The notes beneath the pieces were generated by a model. It was not told the origin of the DNA. It made no database searches and saw only the letters and a program-made list of their open reading frames with translations. Below, in pieces: positions 1-6,201 of a stretch of DNA of 15,485 bases. Origin of the DNA: Blastocatellia bacterium (GTDB taxonomy: Bacteria; Acidobacteriota; Blastocatellia; Pyrinomonadales; Pyrinomonadaceae); contig JACDAK010000010.1 of assembly GCA_013695495.1 (NCBI GenBank), positions 1 through 15,485 of the forward strand. Reading direction: 5' to 3'. Positions within the stretch are counted from its first letter, which is position 1. Every line of letters begins with the position of its first letter. The position numbers were made by a program, and so were the translations under genes.

Positions 1-232
1 GATGATTCATCACCGATTCAATAGCTCGTTTGTCCCCTGAACACGCTTCTTCAAAGCCTTTTAATGAATCTACGCTGAAACCCTCTCGCAAAATATAATC
101 TTCAAAATTGACAAAAGTCGGCCAAAAGATGGAAGCATATCCGACTGCTAAAGAAAACGATCCTAAACAACCGATCCACGACTCCAGATCGATGCCCGAG
201 CCATCATTCCAAGCTGATAGTTCCTCCTGCAT
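1..232 (-). CDS. Unrecognised protein, N-terminal part (runs off the left edge)
   Basis: An open frame reads leftwards from an ATG whose first base is at 232 and has no stop before position 1, giving 77 visible codons and a missing C-terminus. The N-terminus reads MQEELSAWNDGSGIDLESW. It continues with a patch rich in aromatic and small residues (AVGYASIFWPTF, about residues 29-40) and then an acidic, helical-looking stretch. An in-frame GTG at 250-248 is an alternative start six codons earlier, but neither start has a convincing Shine-Dalgarno sequence. The gene lies 65 bases downstream of the moaD stop on the same strand and could be the last member of that run of genes. There is no signal peptide. 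I do not recognise the family and assign no function. The codon choice and residue mix look like a real protein. Confidence 0.6.
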   Translation of the reverse strand, partial: MQEELSAWNDGSGIDLESWIGCLGSFSLAVGYASIFWPTFVNFEDYILREGFSVDSLKGFEEACSGDKRAIESVMNH

Positions 233-297
233 GCTTTCTGGAGTTTTCACATTTGATCAAAGTCATATTGGCTTCGCCGATGTTAATAACTGATTTC

Positions 298-558
298 TCA
301 ACCACCCGATACTGCCGTGAAAACTGCCAGCGTGTCGCCTTCCTTTATCTCCGTCTCGCGCTCGACGTATACCTCGTTGAGAGCGAAGAGGAGTTTGTGT
401 TTTCCGAGGCCGGGATTCGCTTGTTTGAGTTGTTCGAGCACGCCGCCAACGGTCGCTCCGTCCACAAGATCAATCTCGATCTCACGCTTTCCCACCGCAT
501 CGGCCGTGGCTCCGAAGAATAGAATGCTTATACTTGTCGGCTTTTCATTCGTCCGCAT
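298..558 (-). CDS. moaD: MoaD-like molybdopterin synthase sulfur carrier subunit
   Basis: An 86-residue protein of the ubiquitin-like MoaD/ThiS fold. The family's C-terminal Gly-Gly is thiocarboxylated and donates sulfur to precursor Z in the MoaD/MoaE molybdopterin synthase, in the cytosol. Visible here are an N-terminal beta strand (ISILFFGATADAVG), a helix around residues 38-48 (GGVLEQLKQAN), and the ending TAVSGG. Most MoaD proteins end PPVSGG or similar, so the residues before VSGG are slightly unusual. Length is normal for MoaD. The ATG at 558-556 lies only three bases after the hicA stop, which suggests translational coupling, and no Shine-Dalgarno sequence is visible. No moaE, moeB or other cofactor gene is in the window. 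A general ThiS/MoaD-type carrier for another pathway is the main alternative. Confidence 0.85.
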   Translation of the reverse strand: MRTNEKPTSISILFFGATADAVGKREIEIDLVDGATVGGVLEQLKQANPGLGKHKLLFALNEVYVERETEIKEGDTLAVFTAVSGG

Positions 559-561
559 GGT

Positions 562-783
562 TCACGACTCGAACTCGGAACGTGACAGGCCTGATTGGCG
601 GATTATAGATTGGAGCGTGCCGATGCGAATTTCAGAATGGAGCGGCACTGGAACGGTGACGGTAGAGCTATCCACCTTCATTTGCATAATGACGTGACTA
701 CCCTTTTGACGCACATTTTCGAAACCGTGCTTTGCCAATATCTGACAGACCTCTCTGCCTGAAAGGTTACGCAAACGCCCCAA
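562..783 (-). CDS. hicA: HicA-like mRNA interferase toxin (YcfA family)
   Basis: A 73-residue protein of the HicA family, small double-stranded-RNA-binding-fold toxins that cleave mRNA and are held inactive by HicB. The family pattern is clear: LSGREVCQILAKHGFENV, then RQKGSH with the catalytic histidine at residue 30, then a basic strand, VTVPVP, and the C-terminal RIGTLQSIIRQSGLS helix. The start is a TTG at 783-781. No ATG lies in frame just upstream, and this start gives the usual N-terminal length. The gene overlaps the 3' end of hicB by 17 bases, so translation is probably coupled to that of the antitoxin. The order here is antitoxin before toxin. All residues expected of a working toxin appear to be present, but activity is not shown by sequence alone. 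Confidence 0.85.
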   Translation of the reverse strand: MGRLRNLSGREVCQILAKHGFENVRQKGSHVIMQMKVDSSTVTVPVPLHSEIRIGTLQSIIRQSGLSRSEFES

Positions 784-997
784 CTTCGACCTCCATCGGC
801 GTGATATAAACCTCAGGATTCAGGCGATCTGCTATTTCATTTGGATCCGCACCTTCGAAAAACAATTCGACCGCTTCGCGAAGATTTTCACGGGCTTCTT
901 CCACTGTGTCACCTTGGCTGGCGATATCCAGTTCGGAGCAAAGCGATACGAAACCTTCGCTCTCTCGCCAGATCGTTGCAGTTAGTGTTCTTAGCAT
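767..997 (-). CDS. hicB: HicB-like antitoxin, short form without DNA-binding domain
   Basis: A 76-residue protein matching the HicB/UPF0150 partial RNase H-like fold: TATIWRESEGFVSLCSELDIASQGDTVEEARENLREAVELFF. This pattern (strand, GFV, C-x-E-LDIASQG, then EEA-x-ENL-x-EAVELFF) is typical. Its family role is to bind and neutralise HicA. It stops soon after the core fold and has no helix-turn-helix or ribbon-helix-helix extension, so it probably cannot repress its own promoter through a fused DNA-binding domain as longer HicB proteins do. The ATG at 997-995 has a strong Shine-Dalgarno sequence (GAGGAG, eight bases upstream), the best on this strand. It is followed by hicA with a 17-base overlap and preceded by thiG 43 bases upstream. 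Confidence 0.87.
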   Translation of the reverse strand: MLRTLTATIWRESEGFVSLCSELDIASQGDTVEEARENLREAVELFFEGADPNEIADRLNPEVYITPMEVEVGAFA

Positions 998-1005
998 TGT
1001 TAATT

Positions 1006-1011
1006 CTCCTC
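1006..1011 (-). promoter_or_regulatory. Strong ribosome binding site of hicB
   Basis: The minus strand reads GAGGAG eight bases before the hicB ATG. It confirms that start and predicts higher translation of the antitoxin than of its overlapping, TTG-started toxin, which suits a toxin-antitoxin pair. Confidence 0.7.
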
Positions 1012-1040
1012 AACTCATTAGGCATTATCTCATAAACACT

Positions 1041-1811
1041 TCATTTGATCGCGCCTTGGATCGGGCTCGAGGCCGAGGCGTAGAGGCGTTTTGGCATTCG
1101 GCCGGAAAGGTAGCCGAGGCGGCCGGCTTGGACGGCTAGTTTCATTGCGGTCGCCATTTGGGCGGCGTCTCCGGCTTCGGCGATGGCGGTGTTCATCAGT
1201 ATTGCGTCGGCTCCGAGTTCCATTGCGATCGCCGCGTCCGACGGAACGCCGACTCCGGCATCGACGATGATCGTCGCGTCGGGAAGTTGTTCACGCATGA
1301 TCCGCAGGTTCGACGGATTCTGCACGCCCATTCCCGAACCGATCGGCGCAGCCAACGGCATCACCGCCGGACAGCCGGCATCGAGCAGCTTTTTCGCCAT
1401 TATCAGGTCGTCGGTGAAATACGGCAGCACGATGAACCCCTCTTTTACTAAGATCTTGGCGGCTTCGAGGGTTTGTTCGTTATCGGGCAGCAGGGTGATC
1501 GGATCGCCGATCACCTCAAGTTTGATCCACTCGGTGCCGAGGGCCTCGCGGGCAAGGCGAGAAGTTCTGATCGCGTGTTCCGCGTCGAAACAACCTGCGG
1601 TATTTGGCAAGATCTGCATTGCCTGGTCAAGGTGATCGAGAAACGATTCCGTTTTCCGATCAAGCGGAACTCTATTGACCGCGACGGTAACCATCTGGGC
1701 ACCCGAAGCCTTATGCGCGGCCTTCATCTCATCGAACGACCGATACTTGCCGGTTCCGATGATCAAACGCGAACCAAATTCCTTCCCACCCAAAACAAAC
1801 GTATCTTTCAT
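1041..1811 (-). CDS. thiG: Thiazole synthase ThiG
   Basis: ThiG is a TIM-barrel enzyme. It builds the thiazole phosphate of thiamine from 1-deoxy-D-xylulose 5-phosphate (DXP), dehydroglycine and sulfur delivered by thiocarboxylated ThiS. The protein opens MKDTFVLGGKEFGSRLIIGT, the usual ThiG start. It has WIKLEVIGD, whose lysine (residue 97 from this start) matches the DXP Schiff-base lysine of the family, with the catalytic glutamate two residues on. It also has the phosphate-binding and C-terminal motifs AAPIGSGMG, VDAGVGVPSDAA, and MNTAIAEA. The frame is open 13 codons further to an ATG at 1850-1848, but those residues (MRFLRALRENRIQ) are not typical of the family, so I prefer the start at 1811-1809. 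It follows thiS by 43 bases on this reading, or 4 bases with the longer start. It should pair with ThiS encoded just upstream. thiF, thiH or thiO are not in the window. Confidence 0.95.
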   Translation of the reverse strand: MKDTFVLGGKEFGSRLIIGTGKYRSFDEMKAAHKASGAQMVTVAVNRVPLDRKTESFLDHLDQAMQILPNTAGCFDAEHAIRTSRLAREALGTEWIKLEVIGDPITLLPDNEQTLEAAKILVKEGFIVLPYFTDDLIMAKKLLDAGCPAVMPLAAPIGSGMGVQNPSNLRIMREQLPDATIIVDAGVGVPSDAAIAMELGADAILMNTAIAEAGDAAQMATAMKLAVQAGRLGYLSGRMPKRLYASASSPIQGAIK

Positions 1812-1854
1812 TTGTATCCGATTCTCACGCAAAGCACGCAGGAAACGCAAAACT

Positions 1855-2058
1855 CTAACCGCCGCCGACGAAGTGAATAACCTCTATTTGATCTGCGTCT
1901 CCAACCCGGACGTTTTCCCAATTTCGGCGCGGAACGACCTCTTTATTAACCTCCACCGCGACCCTCTGTCGTGGCAATGAAAAAAGATCGAGCAGCCGGT
2001 CAAGTGTGACCTCGCTGTCGATCTGTTTTTTTTCGCCGTTCAAAATTATCTCAACCAT
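1855..2058 (-). CDS. thiS: Thiamine biosynthesis sulfur carrier ThiS
   Basis: A 67-residue ubiquitin-fold protein. ThiS is adenylated on its C-terminal glycine by ThiF, converted to a thiocarboxylate, and passes sulfur to ThiG. Visible are the first strand with VEIILNGEKK, the helix TLDRLLDLFSL, the family strand RVAVEVNKEVVPRRNW, and the ending QIEVIHFVGGG. The triple glycine end with HFVGGG is common in ThiS. Length is normal. The ATG at 2058-2056 has no clear Shine-Dalgarno sequence. It lies 41 bases after the stop of the upstream conserved gene, directly before thiG, and the thiS-thiG pairing supports the identity of both. No TPP riboswitch was seen in the short gap upstream. If thiamine controls this pair, it does so from a promoter further away. 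Confidence 0.93.
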   Translation of the reverse strand: MVEIILNGEKKQIDSEVTLDRLLDLFSLPRQRVAVEVNKEVVPRRNWENVRVGDADQIEVIHFVGGG

Positions 2059-2099
2059 GGTTAAGACAATTTTCGCTGACGGGCGTTAATAAAGCAAAA

Positions 2100-2963
2100 T
2101 CAGCAGTGATCGATCGGACGGCGCATCTGCACCTCTTCGCCGTCGATGATGGCGCGGACGATCACTGCAGCACGGCCGGTCGTGAAAGACGGCAAGTCGA
2201 CCTCTATACGCGCTATGCCGTTGCGGTCGGTGATCGTATGGTACAGCTGCGGACGAAAACTCGAGCCCATGATCTTGACCATTATTTGTGCATCGCCGAC
2301 CACCCGTTTGCCTGATCCGCGACAGAGCAAGAAACCTAGTGACGTGTGCTCGCCTGCTTTTAGCCGCTTAGCGCCGAGAAATTCGAGGCTCAGCTTCTCG
2401 TTGGCGGGACGATCGGTACCAGCCATGCTGCCCACGATTGCAACAGCGTCGCTCGGGATGAAGATGTCCGGTTCGATCACGTTGATCACCTCGACAAGCG
2501 GGCCTTCGTCGTCACCGCTAAGTTTCTCAAATGACGCGACCTCAGGTTTCGGAATTGAGGTATTAAAGCCGCCCGGTTCGAAATCTGCAGGGTTGGTTTG
2601 CGGCGAAGGAATCGGAATGGATTCAGTGGGCAGATTAAAGGTCGTAACGGCGGTCGCTTTCACGCTCACGTTCGAGTTGCGGCGGCCTGCATCACGCACT
2701 GTCATTTTCTTCAGCTCTTCTATTCGGCCGGCCTGCACGGCTGCGCAAATAAGCTTGTGCTGCTTCTGCAGTCTTTCGCGAAGTGCATCTTCGCTGAAGT
2801 TCTCATGTACTAGATCATCGTAGGGGGCACGTTTGCTCGCGAGGATGGTGCCCCGGTTGTAGACAAGAGACAGAATCATAGGCTTCGCAAGGCCCTTGTC
2901 TTCCGTCTGCACGTGATAGGTTACGCCGTCGAATTCTATATCTGTATTGAAGCCGGTGATCAC
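2100..2963 (-). CDS. Conserved protein of unknown function, two domains with proline-rich linker
   Basis: A 287-residue protein without signal peptide or membrane segment, so probably cytosolic. It begins at a GTG (2963-2961); the N-terminus MITGFNTDIEFDGVTYHVQ looks like a natural start and I have an impression of similar proteins in Acidobacteriota. Residues 1-90 form a compact region with a beta hairpin (VTYHVQTEDKG), a strand with SLVYNRGTILASKR, and a helix ending QKQHKLICAAVQAGRIEEL. Residues 95-155 are a Pro/Ser/Thr-rich linker. Residues 160-285 are strand-rich, with TITDRNGIARIEVDLP followed by TTGRAAVIVRA, resembling an Ig-like or transthyretin-like module of the kind seen in bacterial Ig and macroglobulin proteins. 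It reads away from the nuo operon and sits 41 bases before thiS. Function is unknown. A scaffold or binding role is only a guess from the fold. Confidence 0.85.
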   Translation of the reverse strand: MITGFNTDIEFDGVTYHVQTEDKGLAKPMILSLVYNRGTILASKRAPYDDLVHENFSEDALRERLQKQHKLICAAVQAGRIEELKKMTVRDAGRRNSNVSVKATAVTTFNLPTESIPIPSPQTNPADFEPGGFNTSIPKPEVASFEKLSGDDEGPLVEVINVIEPDIFIPSDAVAIVGSMAGTDRPANEKLSLEFLGAKRLKAGEHTSLGFLLCRGSGKRVVGDAQIMVKIMGSSFRPQLYHTITDRNGIARIEVDLPSFTTGRAAVIVRAIIDGEEVQMRRPIDHC

Positions 2964-3132
2964 AATGTTGGTAAGAGAAAGCGAAACGAGAAAGTTGATG
3001 AGGAATGGGAAAACGCTGGCTAGAGAGCCATTTATAAAGCTAACACACGGCTTTGCAGAAGGTCAATCGAAATATCGAGACGCGGTATATATTAAGCTCG
3101 GGAAAACGACCGAACACATATGCCGATGTGCC

Positions 3133-3161
3133 TTGACACCTCATAGGCGTTAAATTACGAT
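3133..3161 (+). promoter_or_regulatory. Probable sigma70-type promoter of the nuo operon
   Basis: A perfect -35 hexamer TTGACA (3133-3138) is followed by a 17-base spacer and the -10 hexamer TACGAT (3156-3161), which matches TATAAT at the first, second, fifth and sixth bases. Transcription would start near 3168, giving an untranslated leader of roughly 90 bases before nuoA. It is the best-scoring promoter by eye in the divergent intergenic region and is correctly placed for nuoA-L. No operator palindrome is obvious beside it. Confidence 0.6.
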
Positions 3162-3199
3162 GGATTTTGTGCCAAAATTCTCAAGCTCTTAGGGAAATT

Positions 3200-3256
3200 A
3201 TGCCGTTCCCGTGCCCGTGTGACGGATGGCAGATCCGGCAATCCTCGAGGAAATAA
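3200..3256 (+). CDS. Possible 18-residue leader peptide upstream of nuoA
   Basis: An ATG at 3200 preceded by AGGG (3191-3194, five-base spacer) opens an 18-codon frame reading MPFPCPCDGWQIRQSSRK. Its TAA (3254-3256) overlaps the preferred nuoA ATG by one base (TAATG), the geometry of translational coupling. It lies about 32 bases after the predicted transcription start. The peptide has a Cys-Pro-Cys and one Trp but no run of a single amino acid as in classic attenuators. It may be chance. The support is the Shine-Dalgarno match plus the exact stop/start overlap. If nuoA instead starts at 3226, this frame would overlap nuoA by 31 bases and coupling would be less likely. Confidence 0.3.
   Translation: MPFPCPCDGWQIRQSSRK
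3247..3250 (+). promoter_or_regulatory. Ribosome binding site that decides the nuoA start
   Basis: GAGG lies five bases before the ATG at 3256. The upstream in-frame ATG at 3226 has no comparable site, so translation of nuoA most likely begins at 3256. Confidence 0.55.
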
Positions 3257-3750
3257 TGTCAGAATTCAGCCTAATGGACTGGGCCCCGATCGGGCTAATG
3301 TTTCTGGTTGCAGTGGGTTTTGCTGCGAGCCAGTTACTGGTGACCCAGCTCATCGGCCCGCGAAAGCGGACGGCGACGAAGCTGATGCCCTACGAATCAG
3401 GCAAGGACCCGGTGGGAAGTGCACGCGACCGTTTTTCCATTAAGTTTTACATTGTAGCTGTAACCTTCCTGCTTTTTGACCTTGAGATACTGTTCATGAT
3501 CCCGTTTGCGGTCGCCTTCAAAAGCTTGATGGGCCTCGAGCGTGCGACCGGAGTTCTTTACGGGACCGTGGCATTCGTTGGGATCATGATCTTTTTGGTC
3601 ACGGTTGTTGTTGGGTTGATCTATGACTGGCGGAAAGGTGCTTTCGATTGGAGTTCTGTTGCACGGCAATCGGCGAAGTCGCGTGCCTATCAGATGCGTA
3701 CGCGCCATGAGCTTCATGACGGTACGGGCGAACTGAAAAGGGCCGCGTAG
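3256..3750 (+). CDS. nuoA: NADH-quinone oxidoreductase subunit A
   Basis: NuoA is a three-helix membrane subunit of complex I that packs beside NuoH and NuoJ at the quinone end of the proton-pumping arm. From the start at 3256 it is 164 residues. The family signature is clear: PYESGKDPVGSARDRFSIKF (about residues 45-64), then FLLFDLEILF with the conserved acids D75 and E77, inside the second membrane helix. Helices are at about 11-33, 64-88 and 100-123. A basic C-terminal tail of about 40 residues extends into the cytosol, somewhat longer than usual. An in-frame ATG at 3226 would add ten residues (MADPAILEEI), but the later start has the better ribosome binding site and gives the normal N-terminal length. 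It is first in the nuo operon, 41 bases before nuoB. Confidence 0.95.
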   Translation: MSEFSLMDWAPIGLMFLVAVGFAASQLLVTQLIGPRKRTATKLMPYESGKDPVGSARDRFSIKFYIVAVTFLLFDLEILFMIPFAVAFKSLMGLERATGVLYGTVAFVGIMIFLVTVVVGLIYDWRKGAFDWSSVARQSAKSRAYQMRTRHELHDGTGELKRAA

Positions 3751-3791
3751 TTTTTGGCATCGCGAAAGCGGCTATCTTAATCCAAATTTGT

Positions 3792-4439
3792 ATGGGATTA
3801 GAGAATAATTTATTGGAGTCTTTGCCTGACGTGCTGACCGTCAGGCTTGACGCGGTCATTAATTGGGCGCGTAAATCAAGCCTATGGCCCGCGACGTTTG
3901 GATTGGCATGCTGCGCGATCGAGATGATGAACACGGTCTCAGCCCGTAACGACCTTTCCCGATTCGGAGCTGAAACTTTTCGGGCATCGCCGCGGCAGGC
4001 CGACGTGATGATCGTTTCCGGCCGCGTTTCACGGAAGATGGCTCCGGTTCTGAGAAGAATTTACGACCAGATGCCGGAACCCAAATGGGTGATCTCGATG
4101 GGAGCCTGCGCGACCTCGGGCGGGGTTTTTGACAACTACGCGATCGTTCAGGGCGTTGACAAGATAGTTCCGGTGGACGTGTACGTGCCCGGGTGCCCAC
4201 CGCGGCCTGAAATGCTTATTCACGCCATCATGATGCTTCAGGAAAAGATCATGAACGAATCGGTCAAGGACCGCCGCGACACGATCGAGTCTGAGTCGCG
4301 CCAGTCGCTCGTGCCGGGCACGCTGCCGATCACTGAAGGCACGGCTGCCGAGAAGATCACTGAAGCTGAAGTGGCACAAAATCAGGTATCACGTCCATAC
4401 ACGATTCCTTCGCGGCACGAGAAACGGCGGAGCTCGTAA
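3792..4439 (+). CDS. nuoB: NADH-quinone oxidoreductase subunit B
   Basis: NuoB carries cluster N2, the last iron-sulfur centre, which passes electrons to ubiquinone or menaquinone at the interface with NuoD and NuoH. Cluster ligands are visible as FGLACCAIEMM (C40, C41), SMGACATSGG (C106) and YVPGCPPRPE (C135). The protein is 215 residues, while many NuoB proteins end near 160-190. The excess is a charged, low-complexity C-terminal tail of about 60 residues (from about 155, NESVKDRRDTIESESRQS onward) that looks disordered. The ATG at 3792 has no clear Shine-Dalgarno sequence, but the opening MGLENN is familiar for the family. The nuoC ATG follows seven bases after its stop. Confidence 0.97.
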   Translation: MGLENNLLESLPDVLTVRLDAVINWARKSSLWPATFGLACCAIEMMNTVSARNDLSRFGAETFRASPRQADVMIVSGRVSRKMAPVLRRIYDQMPEPKWVISMGACATSGGVFDNYAIVQGVDKIVPVDVYVPGCPPRPEMLIHAIMMLQEKIMNESVKDRRDTIESESRQSLVPGTLPITEGTAAEKITEAEVAQNQVSRPYTIPSRHEKRRSS

Positions 4440-4446
4440 CAAGTAA

Positions 4447-4926
4447 ATGACTGAGAAACTCCACGAGTATGTCGAAATGTTAAAGGTGCGCGATTCGGCA
4501 TGGGTCGCGGACGTTAAAGATGCATTTGGCGAAGTGACGGTAACGGTCCCCGGAGAGGCGATCGAGTCCGTTTGTCATTACCTTCGTGACGACGCAGGTT
4601 TTGATATGCTCGCGGATCTTTGCGGCTGTGATCGCGGTCCTGAAGATGATCCGAGATTCGAGGTGAACTATCACCTCTTTTCTACGATCCACTACGACCG
4701 GCTTCGGCTGAAGGTGCTTTTATCTGAAGATGCTGCGAAGGTGCCGACGGTGACGGGCGTGTGGAAGACGGCTGATTGGCACGAGCGCGAAACGTTCGAC
4801 CTCTTTGGGGTCGTTTTTGATAATCACCCGGACCTGCGTAGAATACTGCTTCCTTCCGACTTTGACGGATACGCATTGAGAAAGGATTTTCCGCTCCGAG
4901 GTTACGAGCCGTATAGCATGAACTAA
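4447..4926 (+). CDS. nuoC: NADH-quinone oxidoreductase subunit C
   Basis: NuoC (30 kDa subunit) is a peripheral-arm protein without cofactors that binds NuoD and helps shape the quinone cavity. The 159-residue protein carries the family signature WHERETFDLFGVVFDNHPDL (residues 111-130) followed by RRILLPSDFDGYALRKDFPL. NuoC is separate from NuoD here, unlike the NuoCD fusion of Escherichia coli. Length is typical for a stand-alone subunit. It starts eight bases after the nuoB stop and is followed by a 52-base gap before nuoD in which I see no gene or terminator. Confidence 0.97.
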   Translation: MTEKLHEYVEMLKVRDSAWVADVKDAFGEVTVTVPGEAIESVCHYLRDDAGFDMLADLCGCDRGPEDDPRFEVNYHLFSTIHYDRLRLKVLLSEDAAKVPTVTGVWKTADWHERETFDLFGVVFDNHPDLRRILLPSDFDGYALRKDFPLRGYEPYSMN

Positions 4927-4978
4927 GTTCGAGTTTGACGGTGTCTGCTGCTTTTCGTGCGGCATTGCCTAGTTCGTT

Positions 4979-6199
4979 ATGAGCACTGCAGTTGAAAACA
5001 TTCCCGGAAGCTTCGAGGCGGCTGACCCGTCGCTGGAATCGCAGATGACGCTGTCGATGGGGCCGCAGCACCCTTCGACACATGGCGTCCTTCGTTTGGA
5101 ACTGAAGCTTGACGGTGAACTGGTGGTGAAAGCCACTCCCGATATCGGCTATCTCCATACGGGGATGGAAAAGCTCTTTGAGTACAAGAAATACCAGCAG
5201 GGAATCGTGATCACTGACCGGATGGATTATCTAAATCCGCTCGGCAACAACCTGGCGTACGTAATGGCGGCGGAGAAGCTGCTGCAGATAGAGATCCCGG
5301 AGCGAGCCCAGGTTGTTCGCGTTCTGATGTGCGAACTGCAGCGGATCGCATCGCACATGGTTTGGCTCGGGACGAGCGCATTGGACCTTGGTGCGATGAG
5401 CGTGTTCTTCTTTTGCTTTCGGCAGCGTGAAAAGATACTGAACCTGATCGAGGCGGCGTCGGGCGGACGTATGACGCCGAGCTATTTCCGTATAGGCGGT
5501 TTGATGATGGACCTGCCGGCGGGGTTTGATAATCGGGTTCGGCAGTTCATGGAAGACTTCCCGGACGCGCTTGATACGTTTGAGACGCTCGCCACGGGCA
5601 ACACTATCTGGCAGAGCCGCACAAAAGGCGTCGGGTACATCAGCAAAGAAGATGCGATCAGCTGGGGATTGACCGGCCCGTGCCTTCGCGGCAGCGGGGT
5701 TGGGCTCGATCTGCGGCGGCATAACCCCTACACGGGCTATGAGACGTATGACTTTGAGATCCCGGTTGAAACGGATGGAGACGTGTGGGCGAGGTTCCGC
5801 GTCAGAATGCGTGAACTATACGAATCGCATAAGATCGTCCGTCAGGCGCTGGAACGCTTGAAGCCGGGGCCAATAAAATCGGACGCACCAAAAGTCGTTT
5901 TACCCGACCGCGACGATATGCGGAAGCACATGGATTCGCTCATTCATCACTTCCTTATCGTTGCCGAAGGATTTAACGTACCCGAGGGCGAGGTCTATAT
6001 GCCGATCGAAGCGTCAAAAGGCGAACTCGGGGTGTATATGCGTTCGAACGGCGGCCCGAAACCCGACCGCGTACACTTCCGCGGCCCCAGTTTCGTCAAT
6101 CTCTCGGCGTTGCCAGTTATGAGCGAGGGCGAGATGATCGCCGACGTCGTGGCAGTTATCGGAAGTTTGGACATCGTTTTGGGAGAAATCGACAGGTAA
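4979..6199 (+). CDS. nuoD: NADH-quinone oxidoreductase subunit D
   Basis: NuoD (49 kDa subunit) forms most of the quinone-binding cavity with NuoB. It descends from the large subunit of NiFe hydrogenases but lacks the metal site. The 406-residue protein shows MGPQHPSTHGVLRLELKLDG (residues 27-46), with the histidines of the quinone-binding loop (H31, H35), and DRMDYLN with the conserved quinone-contacting tyrosine (Y84). Further on are GSGVGLDLRRHNPY and the strictly conserved C-terminus SLDIVLGEIDR. Length is normal. The hydrogenase nickel cysteines are absent, as expected. Its stop is followed two bases later by the ATG of a small, apparently broken coiled-coil gene. Confidence 0.98.
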   Translation: MSTAVENIPGSFEAADPSLESQMTLSMGPQHPSTHGVLRLELKLDGELVVKATPDIGYLHTGMEKLFEYKKYQQGIVITDRMDYLNPLGNNLAYVMAAEKLLQIEIPERAQVVRVLMCELQRIASHMVWLGTSALDLGAMSVFFFCFRQREKILNLIEAASGGRMTPSYFRIGGLMMDLPAGFDNRVRQFMEDFPDALDTFETLATGNTIWQSRTKGVGYISKEDAISWGLTGPCLRGSGVGLDLRRHNPYTGYETYDFEIPVETDGDVWARFRVRMRELYESHKIVRQALERLKPGPIKSDAPKVVLPDRDDMRKHMDSLIHHFLIVAEGFNVPEGEVYMPIEASKGELGVYMRSNGGPKPDRVHFRGPSFVNLSALPVMSEGEMIADVVAVIGSLDIVLGEIDR

Positions 6200-6201
6200 G
6201 T

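Noticed and set aside
108..293. A 61-codon plus-strand open frame at the left edge
   Set aside because: It overlaps the minus-strand partial gene, which has better protein character and fits the strand of its neighbours. No ribosome binding site.
1812..1850. Longer thiG start at 1850
   Set aside because: The extra residues are not typical of ThiG, which normally begins close to the KDTFVLGG strand. Kept only as an alternative.
2059..2099. Possible TPP riboswitch ahead of thiS
   Set aside because: The 41-base gap is too short for a TPP aptamer, and no conserved aptamer segments are visible. The upstream coding sequence of the 287-residue protein leaves no room.
2146..2823. A 225-codon plus-strand open frame opposite the 287-residue protein
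   Set aside because: Serine- and arginine-rich composition without domain pattern. The minus-strand product is far more protein-like.
2964..3080. Promoter for the minus-strand gene run (TTGACC and TATAAA on the minus strand)
   Set aside because: The two hexamers are separated by about 24 bases, outside the useful range, and no other pair fits. A promoter is likely here but I cannot place it.
4927..4978. Hidden small gene or regulatory element between nuoC and nuoD
   Set aside because: The 52 bases contain no plausible start with a ribosome binding site and no clear stem-loop.
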